A stretch of DNA of 64,000 nt from Lampris incognitus (lineage: Eukaryota; Chordata; Actinopteri; Lampriformes; Lampridae), in contig NC_079213.1 of the NCBI RefSeq assembly GCF_029633865.1, forward strand, positions 104,707,502-104,771,501. Reading direction: 5' to 3'. The notes beneath the pieces were generated by a model, which was not told where the DNA came from, did no database searches, and was given only the letters and a program-made list of their open reading frames with translations. Both the position numbers and the translations under genes were made by a program. Below, piece after piece: positions 11,352 to 23,085 of the stretch; position 1 is the stretch's first letter; every line of letters starts with the position of its first letter.

Positions 11352-12648
11352 ACTACTGCTACTACTTTCAGCTGCACCCCTTAGAGGTCACCACAGTGGA
11401 TCATCGGTTTCCATTTCTTCCTGTCGTCTGCATCTTCCTCTGTCACACCAGCCACCTGCATGTCCTCCCTCACCACATCCATAAACCTCCCCTTTGACCT
11501 TCCTCTTTTCCTCTTCCCTGGCAGCTCCATATTCAGCATCCTTCTCCCAATATACGCAGCATCTCTCCTCCACACATGTCCAAACCATCTCAATCTTACC
11601 TCTCTTGCTTTGTCTCCAAACCATCCAACCTGAGCTGTCCCTCTAATATACTCGTTCCTAATTCTGTCCTTTATCACTCCCAATCTTGGCATCTTCAACT
11701 CTGCCCCCTCCAGCTCCACCTCCTGTCTTTTTGTCAGTGCCACTGTCTCCAAACCATATAACATATACCTCCAAGTACCTCCACCGGGCTCTCCTCAACC
11801 TGCTCCTTACTTTCACTATAAATCACAATGTCATCCACAAACATCATAGTCCATAGAGACTCCTGCCACATCTCATCCGTCAACCTGTCCATCACCATTG
11901 CAAACAAGAAAGGGCTCAGAGCCGATTCTTGATGTAATCCCACCTCCACCTTGAACCCATCTGTCATTCCAACCACACACCTCACCACTGTTACCACTGT
12001 TACACTTCCCTCATACATATCCTGCACCACTCCTACATACTTCTCGGCAACTCCCGACTTCCTCAAACCATACCAGACCTCCTCTCTCGGTACCCTGTCA
12101 TATGCTTTCTCTAAAGAATAATAATAATAATAATAACAATAATAATTTTATTCATATAGCACTTTTCTAAAACAATGTCACAAAGTGCTTCAAAAAAAAC
12201 AAAAAAACAGACAAGGCAAAAACAAGAGTAAGACCAAACAAGTAAGAGCAAAAACAAAAACAGCATAAATAAAAACAAATCAAACATTTGTAAAAGCTTT
12301 CATAAAAAGAAACGTCCTGCAGTTGGTGGAGGGAGCCCTTGCTGATACCCGAATAAAGTGCAAGCTGAGAATAGATAAAATCGTGTACAACTTTTTGCAA
12401 ATCGGCAATTGATAAAAATGACGCAATTTTAAAGTTAGCTGATTTTCTCCACAAAGACACAATGTAATGCCTTCTGGCCTTCTCTACACTTCTTCATCAA
12501 TATTCTCAAAGCACATCTGTGGTGCTCTTTCGTGGCATGAAACCATACTGCTGCTCGCTGATCGTCACCTCTCCTCTTAACCTAGCTTCCACTACTCTTT
12601 CCCATATCTTCATGCTGTGGCTGATCAACTTTATACCTCTGTAGTTGC
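11352..12648 (-). mobile_element. RTE-like LINE, 5'-truncated, with a nested insertion
   Basis: Minus-strand non-LTR retrotransposon. From its 5' side come RT blocks (NYRGIKLISHSMKIWERVVE, QYGFMPRKSTTD) near 12510-12640, then the B and catalytic region (ALSPFLFAMVMDRL, MMFVDDIVIY) near 11830-11960, where the catalytic box reads VDD rather than ADD. The C-terminal block (RLRWFGHVWRRDA, YIGRRMLNMELPG) lies at 11390-11600. The 3' end is a TAG-type trinucleotide tail. Frame is broken between blocks. Same family as 57266-57572 and 62796-63652. The clade name is from memory of fish LINEs. Confidence 0.85.
12116..12446 (-). mobile_element. LINE 3'-tail insertion nested in the RTE-like LINE
   Basis: Interrupts the RT sequence between TTTCTCTAAA and TTCTCCACAAAGACAC. 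It begins (plus strand) with (AAT)n followed by TTTTATTCATATAGCACTTT and ACAAAGTGCTTCA, a 3' tail common among fish non-LTR elements, here inserted on the minus strand. The short TTTCTC on both sides may be the target duplication. Confidence 0.65.
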
Positions 12649-13375
12649 TATAAAGTCTATTGAACACTTGTTGAATAAACAATATATTAACAAAAAAATT
12701 CTTCAAACACAAGATCGATTGAAGATTGATAGATATGTTGACTAATTTTTCTATTTGTGGGGTCATTATTTTTGCATGACCTCATGCATTGCCATTACCA
12801 CAGAACAGTAAAAGCTGTTAACACATTCACCAGCGAGTTACAGTCTGAGACCTGAGTCATGAATGCGGTTCACTTGGTTGTTTTCCTCACACGGAAACCA
12901 AAGCACAGACTGACTTCTTTTTGTGATTGATGGCTCCAATCATTTTACCCATTACTCATCTCTGGGACTAAAATGTCCAACAGCTGTGATTCAAAATATC
13001 GTCCCCCGGGTTCCCCAATTGGTTCCTCAGCAATGCAACATGGAGGTCCAATAAAAGTGATGAGGGGCTGTGCTGTTTTTAACTGGGTCCCAATCTTTAC
13101 CACACTCCTCTGCTTTGAGCCGATGAGACGGCACAGTTGTGTACCCACAATGTTCCTTAGTAATTTTAACAGCCCTGAGTCCACTAATAGACTATCCTGT
13201 TTGCATTCCTCTGAGGGTCACCGTGTTCCATGTAAACACACCGTGCACACCTGCGCTATCCAGGTAAAGTGTTTGGTACAATAACCTGCTTCCAATACAC
13301 GTCATAGCTTTATCTTTACTGGTTTTACATGACATATATATATATATATAAAATCACCATGAAACAGTTTCATGG
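12649..13375. other. Intergenic, no gene seen
   Basis: Unassigned. The frames at 12945-13284 have no recognisable domain. A short (AT)n at 13334-13350 precedes the fold-back repeat, with a small extra hairpin CACCATGAAAC / GTTTCATGGTG at about 13355-13377. Confidence 0.5.
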
Positions 13376-13458
13376 TGTTTCATGCCATAAGCAATCATCA
13401 GCTGTCAATCTTTTTGTCAACCAGATTGACAGCTGATGATTGCTTATGGCATGAAACA
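13376..13458. repeat. Perfect 36-bp fold-back repeat
   Basis: Arms 13376-13411 and 13423-13458 are exact reverse complements over 36 bp, separated by only 11 bp. An arm begins TGTTTCATGCCATAAGCAAT. Related single-arm sequence lies near 150-190 and at 57895-57935, so this is a copy of a dispersed repeat with a snap-back structure. Confidence 0.9.
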
Positions 13459-13497
13459 GGCTGTACTGTCTCAAAGAATTTACTTGACTCACTGGAT

Positions 13498-13565
<68 letters not shown>

Positions 13566-13578
13566 TAGACAGATAGAC

Positions 13579-13669
<91 letters not shown>

Positions 13670-13791
13670 CCCTGTGATGGCCTGGTGGCCTGGGTGTCTC
13701 CCTGCCTGCCGCCCAATGACTGCTGGGGCAGGCTCCAGCATCCCCACGACCCTAAGTAAAGATAAGTGGTTTGGATAATGGATGGATGGAT

Positions 13792-13852
<61 letters not shown>
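13498..13852. repeat. Microsatellite cluster around a SINE family B tail
   Basis: In order: (GACA)n 13498-13564, (GATA)n to 13669, the 3' end of a SINE family B copy (CCCTGTGATGGCCTGG ... GGATAATGGATGG, 13670-13794, plus strand), then (AT)n 13795-13852. Long YIYI/LSIYLS translations here are repeat-encoded only. Confidence 0.9.
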
Positions 13853-13858
<6 letters not shown>

Positions 13859-14839
13859 CTGCTTATATATGGAAAAATGCCATGTTTAAGAATCCAGCTG
13901 AGGTTTATCACTTTGAAGTGTTTGGTAATATCAATCATAATATCAAACCAAAACTACTTTTCAAATAATCCATCCATCCATCCATTATCTGAACCGCTTA
14001 TCCTGCTCTCAGAGTTTTCAGACTTCATTCTGTGAGAAATTTCAAGTTATTGATGCTCATTTTCATTAAGTTAGACAACAGAACTGTGTCTTCACATAAC
14101 ATTCAAATGTCATCTCTATATATTGCCACTGAAAGAAAATAAATGGCTGTACTGAATTGTTGCTCAGCGCTGTTCAGTGTTACTACAATATATGACATGA
14201 TCAGAAGCTGCTCAAAAAAAACGTAGGCGGACGGTAACACCTGGAGTCCAAAATCACTGAAAACGGTTTATGAACAATCACCGCCTGTTGTCTTGCGCGC
14301 CTCTAAATGGCAGCGTGTGATGGACGGAGACACATGGTGAGGTTGACTAGATGAGTAAAGCCACACAACATTAATCCAGACGGACCTGACGAAGATCCCT
14401 GAAATGGAAGACGGTATTTTTTTATTATGTCAAATAATAAATAAACAGTGGAAAGGCACCCAACGGTGGTCAGCAGTCCTCTCCTAATATTATGTGTGGT
14501 CGTACAGGTCTGGTAGTCGACATTTGAGACATGAACTTTTTGTCATTGACCTGCACCTCAGATCAGAACATCTGGCTCTCTGCCTGCAGTTTTCATTTCT
14601 CGGATCATTAGCATGGGTAAAGTTCCCCGCGCGACGCAACAGTCTGCAAATTAACCGCTTGCTTGGGAGTCTCTGACTCAAACACCCCATGATATAAAAG
14701 GCCAAGTGCAGCAGGGCAACAGTAGTTCAGGGTCAGTGGCACTGAAGGGGGATCGGTGTAAGACCAGTCTGGTTTTTGAATCTCAGATGAGAAATTCATA
14801 ATGTCAGAGTGAAGGACTGGGATAAGACCTAACTAAGAC
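13853..14839. other. Intergenic with a small SINE family B fragment
   Basis: About 13966-14018 is a minus-strand SINE family B end (CCATCCATTATCTGAACCGC). Nothing else is recognised; the frames at 14490-14800 have no domain. Confidence 0.55.
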
Positions 14840-15275
14840 ACACTTTATTTTATCCCCCTTTCCCCCCCCCCCCAAGTGTATCCGGCCAATTACCCCACTT
14901 TTCTGAGCCGTCCCGGTCGCTGCTCCACATCCTATCCAGGGAGGGCTGCAGACTCCCACATGCTTCCTGTTAAATGGAGTCGCCGGCCACTTCTTTTCAC
15001 CTGACAGTGAGGAGTTTCGCCAGGGGGACGTAGCGCATGGGAGGCTCACGCTATTCCCCCCAGTTCCCCCTCCCCCCGAACAGGCACCCCGACCAACCAG
15101 AGGAGGTGCTAGTGCAGCGACCAGGACACATACCCGCATCCGGCTTCCCACCCGCAGACATGGCCAATTGTGTCTGTAGGGACGCCCGACCAAGCCGGAG
15201 GTAACACGGGGATTTGAACTGCCAATCGCTGTGTTGGTAGGCAACGGAATAGACCCCCATGCTACCCGGACACAT
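14840..15275 (-). mobile_element. SINE family D, near full-length
   Basis: Minus-strand copy of a roughly 430-bp tRNA-derived SINE. In its own orientation it has a CCGGGTAGC... head, a GTTCAAATCCCC B box, CTGCACTAGCACCTCCTCTGG, ACTCCTCACTGTCAGGTGAAA and a G-rich/A-rich tail. Other copies: 41743-42166, 48637-49062, 58822-58926 plus 60438-60755, and 61813-62227. Long frames across it are by-products of its GC content. Confidence 0.9.
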
Positions 15276-15837
15276 GAGAAACACTCTTTTAAATGATATC
15301 TGAAGCTGCTGGCTTGATAGAAATGTGACGTTAAACAGAACAAGCCCTCCAGCATTAACAAGCAGACCACGCGACTCAACTATTGACATGACACAAATTG
15401 TACCTCATCTCGCTTCTTCTCTCAAACACCATTTACTGCTCTTTTCAGCTGCTTCTAATAATGTAAGCCCAGAACACGAATTCCTGCACCCTTCAGAAAC
15501 CAGATAATTAATGTTACTGCAAATCCTTGCCCTGCTGGCCAGCTTCATCCTCCAGGCTCTAAACATCTAAGCTTTTTCCTCTTTGTATGCCTTTTTCTGC
15601 CATATTTCCCATTTTGCACAGTGAGCTTAATACACAGCCTGCTAATTTTAGGACTGGGTCATATCTTACTGTAAGACAAGAGGAGACGATCTTTGGTGAG
15701 ACAGTTAATTATTTGCTCACATCTACTCACATATTTCTCCAAACTCTGGCCTCACCTAGCTTCTGGTAGCTTTGTACTGATGAAATGTCCTCCCTTTGTG
15801 GTTCTGCTTTAGGGGCAAAAGAATAAAGAGAAGAAAG
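15276..15837. other. Intergenic, no feature recognised
   Basis: No gene or repeat family identified in this stretch. Confidence 0.45.
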
Positions 15838-16185
15838 AAAGAAAGCCACTTTATTTTTGTCATTGTTCAGGTTACAACAAAATTTGTTCTCTGCTTTTAA
15901 CCCATCCTATTGTACAGGAGCAGTGGGCAGCTGCAGCGCCCGGGGACCAACTCCAGTTCTTCTTTCCATTGCCTTGCTCAGGGGTACAGACAGGATATTA
16001 ACCCTAACATGCATGTCTTTTTGGTGGTGGGAGGAAACCGGAGCACCCGGCGGAAACCCACGCAGACACAGGGAGAACATGCTAACTCCACACAGAAAGG
16101 ACCTGGGATTGGCCTCGGGTTCGAACCAAGGACCTTCCTGCTGTGAGGCAACAGTGCTATGCACTGGGCCACCGTGCCACCCCCA
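15838..16185 (-). mobile_element. SINE family A, full-length
   Basis: Minus-strand copy. The 3' tail (plus-strand TTTTAACCCATCCTATTGTA) comes first and the tRNA-like head last (GGTTCGAACCAAGGACC, GGGCCACCGTGCCACC). The middle keeps GGAAACCGGAGCACCCGG and GGGAGAACATG. It is uninterrupted, so it shows the normal layout of the copy at 8155. Confidence 0.9.
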
Positions 16186-18555
16186 AAAGCAAGTGGTGAG
16201 TGGTGTTTCCTTCCTTCTGAGGAAAAGAAGTGACTGTCAAATTCATATTTGGCCTTAAGATCTACCTCTTGGTGTGACTAATAACAAACCTTGTAGCCTT
16301 GCAAGCAAGGCCAATCCTGTGACGCGATCAGATTGATTTTGCATAAGATTGGGCTTGGCCTCCCTTTCATTGAGAGCGATATCAAAAGGTGGGCCTATCC
16401 AAAATCCACCCATCCATTATCCGAACCACTTATCCTTCCTCCAGGGTCACGGGGATGCTGGAGTCTAATCACATAGATGAGAGGTGAGAAGCGTAAACAG
16501 TAATGGGGGCAGAGACAAAGCCAGAAATCTTACAGTTTGGGGTGATTTCCATTACACCAGATTGCACAAGCATGCAAATTGCACACTGTGCCCCCCATCA
16601 TGTGTCTGGTTGTGTTATATGGCTTAACTAACTACCATTTAGTACCAATGTTGTCTTGTCGTTGACAGTTCTGTTTTATGAAGACTCAACAAGATAAATC
16701 CCTTGCGTGTGACTGGGCTATCCACTATTTGGACTTGACTTTTTTTTCAAATTTTAAATGACCCAGATCTCACAAAAGATGTATGTGATCAACTTGCAAG
16801 ATTGATCTGGTTTGCTTGGCAAGGCGGATGATTCGAGGTGGTAGTTTCATAGTGTAGTTTACTCACGGGCTTGTCTCCAAACCTCAGAGAGCATTTCAGA
16901 GGTAGTCTTCTTTCTCTCTGCACCACCTCATTTCATCATTCATCACCTTAGACTGATAAAAAGCTTTGGCACATCTTGACCTTCCCTCGAAACATTTCTG
17001 CTCCACTACCAATTTCCTGAATGAGTGGAGTCCGAGGTCAGTATGGCAGAGATCCAGCGAACAAAGGGATGAAAAGAAGAGCAAACCGAGGAGAAGATTG
17101 GGGCGAGAAGAGGCATATGTGTTTGGAGGGGATTGTCATTAGACAGAGATGTGTTAGCGAGGAAGACTGCCGCTGGTTTGAGTGGCAGAAAACGTGCATT
17201 AAAGGCTATTTGCCCATCTCACTCAGTCCAATGCAGTTTTCCATTCAGACCCTGCTGAGGCAGGAGAAGGAGAAAAAGAGTGTGGCTTGAGTCTCTTGCC
17301 TTTGCTGACATTCGTTCTCACCCTCCAATCCCTGAACAACAGCCAAGTTTCTGGCTATCATTGCGGCTTACACCAGAGACAAAGACACCGCTCCTCTTTC
17401 AGGTGTAACGTCACCTAGTTAGGTGTTTTCCTCATTAGCTCAGCAGCCAGCCAGTATGAGGTCACAAGAAGAACCCAGTAGCTGAGAAGAAAGCTCCCTT
17501 TACACAGTGGGGACTGTTGTGCTTTGTAAATCCTGATATTCCTCCTTCTGAAGCCTGAACCATGTCACACCAAATAACATTTAAAACACATTCATCACAA
17601 CACAAAAATTAAAGAAAAAACAAAAAAAGGAAAAGCAAATAATTTGAAATTAGCCTTACAACACACCTGAAAATCAGCAACCAATAAAAAAAAAAATACA
17701 AGTCTTCAATTTGTAAATATTATATCCCAACAGACGATATGTGACATAAAATGACAGACTGTGAACTGAGATTATTCTGGACGTCAGCAGGCTTTGCAAA
17801 ACCTCAGGGGAAGAGTTTTTGCGTCTAGTCCAATTTGGGATTTTGACAAATGTCCGACAATGATGTGGAAACAGGGGCCAACTTAGATAAAATCACAAAA
17901 GACCAAGGGCGAAGTCACACTAGGCACGGTTGCCTTGTACCCTACCCGAGCACGATTGTCCCCCCTCCCCAACCCCCCGCTGGCCTGCGCTCACAGGCAC
18001 TTAACGTTCCGGCCCCGAGCACGCCTACGTCATCAGGATGCGATTTTTTTTTTTTTTACATTTTTTCTTTTTGTCAAAGAGAAGCGCTTTCGCATAGCAC
18101 AGTGGCGTTCATGAATTTACTTACCTTGTGGCTTACTTGAAGTTTTAACGACCCCCTCGCATGCCGTACCAACCTTATTCCTAGCCCCCATGAGACCTTG
18201 CGTGAATTATGGGCGATTTCCGGTGTGTCCTGTCACTGAACCGGAACCGGCGTTTTCCATGGTAACGGTACGCTAACCGTCTTTCTTAGAACGATTTGTA
18301 CTGGAACAAACATAAACAATACAATACAACACTGAGTTACAGACAGCCAGGTTGATCAGTACAAAACACAAAGCACAAAAAAAAACACGAGATGTATTGC
18401 TTCAGTAGTTATCAATTCAAGCAGATGGAAAAGTACACAAAGATTGACAGAATTTAAATGTACACCAATTTAAAGTACAATGCTCCGATAATATTAATTA
18501 ATGATTAGTTCTTGGCATTATTTGTGAAGGATCTGGAAAAACAAATGATAATGAT
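16186..18555. other. Intergenic, mostly unassigned
   Basis: About 16405-16475 is a SINE family B end fragment (CCATCCATTATCCGAACCAC). The rest shows no gene. From about 17900 the DNA turns GC-rich (GGCACGGTTGCC, CCGAGCACG); a distantly similar GGCACGGTT / CCGAGC pattern in the opposite sense is near 20300-20370. I could not prove that these are ends of one element. Confidence 0.45.
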
Positions 18556-18713
18556 GTAACCGATTATTTTCTTGCCCGGTGCGGGATTCGATACGAGGTG
18601 TACTGCCCCACAAGGCGACATCACTACCCGCTCGGCTAAAGGGTCAGATTCGTTAGCTAGGGGCAGTACACCTCGTATCGAATCCCGCACCGGGCAAGAA
18701 AATAACCTGTTAC
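18556..18713. repeat. Fold-back copy of a tRNA-like repeat (family E)
   Basis: Arms of 54 bp (18556-18609 and 18660-18713) are reverse complements with 2 mismatches, separated by 50 bp. An arm contains CTTGCCCGGTGCGGGATTCG, that is, B-box-like TCGAATCCCGC on the other strand. The loop contains the A-box-like TAGCCGAGCGG (minus strand). Ordinary copies of the family (57995-58127, 59452-59585) have a single B-box arm and are about 133 bp, so this copy is rearranged. Confidence 0.85.
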
Positions 18714-20526
18714 ACTAATAACATTTTTAAAAAACATTGCTTAAGTTAAGCATAGTAGTCAGGGATAGTCAGATCCTGAAAACCGAAAAAAAACCGTGGT
18801 GTAAACAAAGCTAGCAAACTAGTCGACATCGCATTAACTTACCTGTTGTTGTGAAGTGATGAGTCCTGACGAGTCGGCGTCTCTTCTTCTCTGGTGGCCT
18901 CTCGTAACCCAGAGGAGGTGCTGGGTGAGGCTCATCCAGCGCTGGCTTCTTATCAACAAAGTGAAACGAGCAAACATAAAGAGTTTGATTTTTATGTACG
19001 TTTAAGTTCTTAAGACAATTTCTTTTTGCCTCGTCGTCTTGTGGGAGGCGATGGGGAGTGTACCATCGCTGACAGGAACGGTCCTATTTAGTTTTAGGCT
19101 TATGATGGAAGCACTCCCGTTTAAGCCACTCATTACGTTTCGTCTGGTTGTACGTGTAACGGGGGCAGTTCTATGGTGTTCTATGCTGGTCAGCCTGCTG
19201 CACGCCCGTCACTCTCATCAGTAGCTCTGCGTTGTGTTCTAGTTGGGTGGGGCCCCAGGTGTTGTGGGGGGCCCTCAGTCTCTCATCATCATCATCATCA
19301 TCATGATCAAGGAAGGAGGGGGGACACACAGGACTCTATTTGGCCCACCTTGCCATTTATTTTCTGTACGAAATCACAGGAAAGAAAAGGAAATAGAATG
19401 TTGTCTGTCTCATAACAGCTATAGGACAGTCACCTCTCAGCTCTATAGCCAGCGCGAGCTGAATTCTTCTTTCCTTGCGGTTTCAAACCCTTCGACAAAC
19501 GTCCAGTCCTCCAGCTGGAGCGGTGTTTCTTACGGACGTGGGGGTCGAAGTTCAACCACTGCCCGGACTTCACTCGTGTGCGTTAGAAAGAGAAACCGTC
19601 CACGGGACTCCGATGTAAGAAAGGATAAACAAGTATTTTATCCCACAGCTTGCAGTATCTTCTTACAGGGATACTCAAGGTTACGTTCTCCTCAACCAGC
19701 AAAACTGTGCTACGGTAAGAAACACGCGTGGCTCGGCTCGATCGCTCCTTGAGACTCCTCCCACAAAACAAAAATGGCCTCTCCCGCGTTCCCTCTTCCG
19801 TGTACCCACAAGACCTCTCTCTTAAAGCGACAGTACAGGTATATGACGGTCGTTATAAAACATACATAAAAGTAAATAATGACATAAAATAAAATGTAGT
19901 AAACACAAATAACAGCACACAGACAGGATTTTGTGATATTTCATACTCAAACAAAATAAAATAAAAACATTAATTTTAACCTGGTTACATACGTACAACC
20001 ACGAACGGAACATGCTGTCCCTGAGCTCCGTGACGACATTCGATACAGGTTAGCAACTTTTATCGTCTTTTTTTTTTTAAACACGAACAGCAATAGCTAA
20101 CGCTTCTTCAGCCAAATCTGCCGCCGGTCTGTGATACTGCGTCCGCCAAACACCGGAAGTATTACCCATAATCGTATCCCCGGTGACCCCACTCGTGGGT
20201 AGATTTATCAATCGTGCAGTGCAGCAATATTTAGTAAATCATGCCACCACATTTTCTAAATGGGACAGCCGCCTAACTGACGTCATAGCGTTCGAGTTCC
20301 ATGCTCGGGCACGGCTAGCGATCGCTCTAGATGTATACTGTACCCGAGCCCAACTGAACCGTGCCTGAGCCCACCTCTTCTGCACTTCTGGCCTCTAGGT
20401 GGCGGTTGGGCCACAGTGCGACTAGAGCAATCAGGGTGGGCTGGCAAACTTCCATCTCTGGCGGGCTCTGTCTTTTGCAATGCCAGGTTTTCCATGCGCA
20501 AACGGGTCCTCTCAATGTCTCGCTTA
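18714..20526. other. Intergenic, no gene recognised
   Basis: Moderately GC-rich DNA with a short (ATC)n at 19277-19301. The frames at 19173-19752 give no domain that I recognise. Confidence 0.4.
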
Positions 20527-20567
20527 GGGTTGCCACCAACCGTTCCTTAAAATAAGGAATCGTTTAT

Positions 20568-20608
<41 letters not shown>

Positions 20609-20710
20609 AGTGTAAGGCACATTATATTTGTTATTCCCACGCCGCCCCATCCAACCAACCCCCGTCCCTGTCCCCTGTTCCTTATTTCCATTTCAAGGAG
20701 TTGGCAACCC
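20527..20710. mobile_element. Short inverted-repeat element with TA borders
   Basis: Begins GGGTTGCCACCAAC and ends GTTGGCAACCC, with TA at 20525-20526 and 20711-20712. The interior carries an (AT)n(GT)n microsatellite (20568-20608). Probably a miniature DNA transposon. Confidence 0.6.
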
Positions 20711-20916
20711 TAGTCTCGCGCCAATCTCTGGATTTCTCCCTCCATTCTCAGCCTAATCCCACTTCTGACACCAATGTGGCGAGTTTGTGTGGAAGAATGG
20801 ATGACAGAGACGAGCTTCCTTTTAATGCCACACCTGCGGCCCATATGCTGCATGACCAACAGGAGTGGCTTTTATTTTGACACAGAACTCTTAACAGAAT
20901 AATGTCACATTGACAC

Positions 20917-21594
20917 CAAGGCTGGATTACGGACTGGGCATGCCAGGCGAGTGCCCCGGGGCCCCGGACCACGAGGGGTCCCAAAAGATCAGGGGTATTG
21001 TGTTCGCGTATAGTAGGGATCCTCAATCATACCCTACAAGGGACGTTTATTCCAACCCTGTGTCGTGATGCAGGGCCCAAGCTAGTCTGTATTGATGCGG
21101 GGCCCCAAGCTACAGTCTGTACTGATGCAGGGCCCCAAACTACAAAGTCTCTATTGATGTAGGGGCCCCAAGCTACAGTTTCTTTTGATGCGGGGTCCAA
21201 GCTACAAAGTCTCTATTGATGCAGGGGCCCCAAGCTACAGTTTCTTTTGATGCGGGGTCCAAGCCACAAAGTCTCTATTGATGCAGGGGCCCCAAGCTAC
21301 AGTTTCTTCTGATGCGGGGTCCAAGCTACAAAGTCTCTATTGATGCGGGGCCCCAAGCTACAGTCTCTACTGATGCAGGGCCCCACACTACATGATTCAA
21401 AATTGTGTTGTACTTTGTAGTCGCCATCCGAATCCCATGCAGATTAGCATAGCGTCGACTACCATGTTGGGTATTTGCATTAGTTTTACATTTAACAATG
21501 TTTAGCATTGTTTGTGTAGCCTATCTGACAGGGCGGGGGGGGGGGCAATGGACATGCATGCCCCGGGGGCCCCTGGTGGGTTAATCCGGCCGTG
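20917..21594. mobile_element. Non-autonomous hAT-like element
   Basis: Ends are inverted (CAAGGCTGGATTAC and GTTAATCCGGCCGTG). They are flanked by 8-bp duplications with one mismatch: ATTGACAC (20909-20916) and ATTAACAC (21595-21602). Both the TIR type and the 8-bp duplication fit hAT. No transposase is present. The interior is filled by a minisatellite (21063-21390). Confidence 0.85.
21063..21390. repeat. Minisatellite inside the hAT-like element
   Basis: Tandem units of about 30-33 bp built on GATGCGGGGCCCCAAGCTAC plus AGT(T/C)TCT..., partly organised as a dimer of about 62 bp (for example 21140-21330). About ten units, diverged by point changes. Confidence 0.85.
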
Positions 21595-21602
21595 ATTAAC
21601 AC

Positions 21603-22657
21603 CCCCCCCAGGTCACAACTGGCAACATCACTCTAAGTCACTGTCCTAAGGTCAGTCAGTAAACAGTCCTCTACCCAGTCTGAGTCAAACCCCCAAACAA
21701 CAACACATCCCAACATGAACAGAACCCGAACACGCAAAAATACAACACAATCAACAACAATCCCAACTCAAACATTAACAGTCCCATGAGCCCTTGTGCT
21801 CCCCCAGCGCAGAACAGCCAACAGTCAGAGCGACCGCTTCCCCTGGTCGCTACAGTAATATGACATCATCTAAACTCAGGCCTCTTTCCTCCTGGCTCCT
21901 AAATCCTGGTTGTCTGGGTCCAGACCTTTGAATCCGCCCACTCCACCGAGTTGACGGATTCAGGTCTGGCATCACAACATGAAACGGCGGTTTCTTGGTT
22001 GAAAAGCGATTAACCAATCAGTGCTAAACAGGGGACTAACGCCTTTGTTAAGCTGTTGTCAAGCATTAGACGGCATGTCTTTTCAATATCACCAAACATC
22101 ATAGTTTGTTTTTACCTCGCTCTGCTCCACTCTTAAACCCCTGCGAAACCGACATGTTGGCATGGCTACACATCAGCATCAGCATCAGTGACGCTAGATG
22201 CAGGCAGGTACGTTGGTCTCTAGTGATTGGTTAGGGAAAAGTGAATCCCTCTCCCCCACGGAAATCTGGAGGCAATGTCCGACTGTAAATGAAGTGTAAC
22301 GAGTTGACGGGTCTGTCTAATGTCAGGCAAAAGTCCTGGTGGTACAAAAAACAAAAATCTGTAACAAGGCACAACCCTGCAAAGGACCTCCAGTCACCAG
22401 CTGCCTCCCAATTCGGAAGGAAATGAGTATCCATAACAGACTGATTAACCAGCATCCGTAATGGAAATGAAGCATGTCTGTCTACGTCGTTTTAGCTGAA
22501 ACCCGTTTGAGGGTTTTTGTTTGTTGTTTTCCCGTTTTCCCCCCCTTTCTGAATCTTATATTGCCTTTTCACAAACTCGCAAATGTTGTGTAGCAAAACG
22601 GTCAGCTATACAAGATTTGTTTCTCTTCATGAGACATTTTCTTTGCATCTTTCCATA
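21603..22657. other. Intergenic, no feature recognised
   Basis: No gene or repeat identified apart from C-rich runs at 21601-21612. Confidence 0.45.
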
Positions 22658-23085
22658 CCCAGATAGCATCCGGATGTGGGCCACTTCAGGCAATGATGCA
22701 GCACTGATGGCCTCCTTCCGGCCCTGACAAAATGGATGTGAGCCTGAAGTGGCCCACATGTATAATAGCAATTAAGGCCCAAATATGCCAAATCAGATGT
22801 GGGCCTTTTTGACAAAGATGCGGTGCTCTGGGCAACATGTAATCTGGATGTGACCCTGAAGTGGCCCGTGTGGTAAATGTTGAATATGGCCCAAATATCA
22901 CAAAACAAATATGGGCCACCTTTGGCCAATATGTGGCACATGCAGCATTGCTATATGGCTTGGTTCTGGCCCAGATCTGGCAAACAGGAGCGGACCGCCC
23001 AAGTGCCATCATCCACGTGGTACCTGGGCCGGATGAAAGTGTCAGTGTGGGACGGGTCTGGGCCACAGCAATTTTGCTATCTGGG
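22658..23085. mobile_element. Short DNA transposon with TA borders
   Basis: Starts CCCAGATAGCA and ends TGCTATCTGGG, an 11-bp inverted pair, with TA at 22656-22657 and 23086-23087. The interior is repetitive in words such as TGGGCCAC, GGCCCAAATATG and TGAAGTGGCCC. Six-frame readings here are long on both strands but repeat-derived. Confidence 0.75.

Noticed and set aside
18505-18690. Minus-strand frame of 61 codons
   Set aside because: Lies across the fold-back tRNA-like repeat; a by-product of the palindrome.
17900-20400. A 2.5-kb transposon bounded by GGCACGGTT/CCGAGCACG ends
   Set aside because: The two ends resemble each other only in short words and no target duplication was found; not called.
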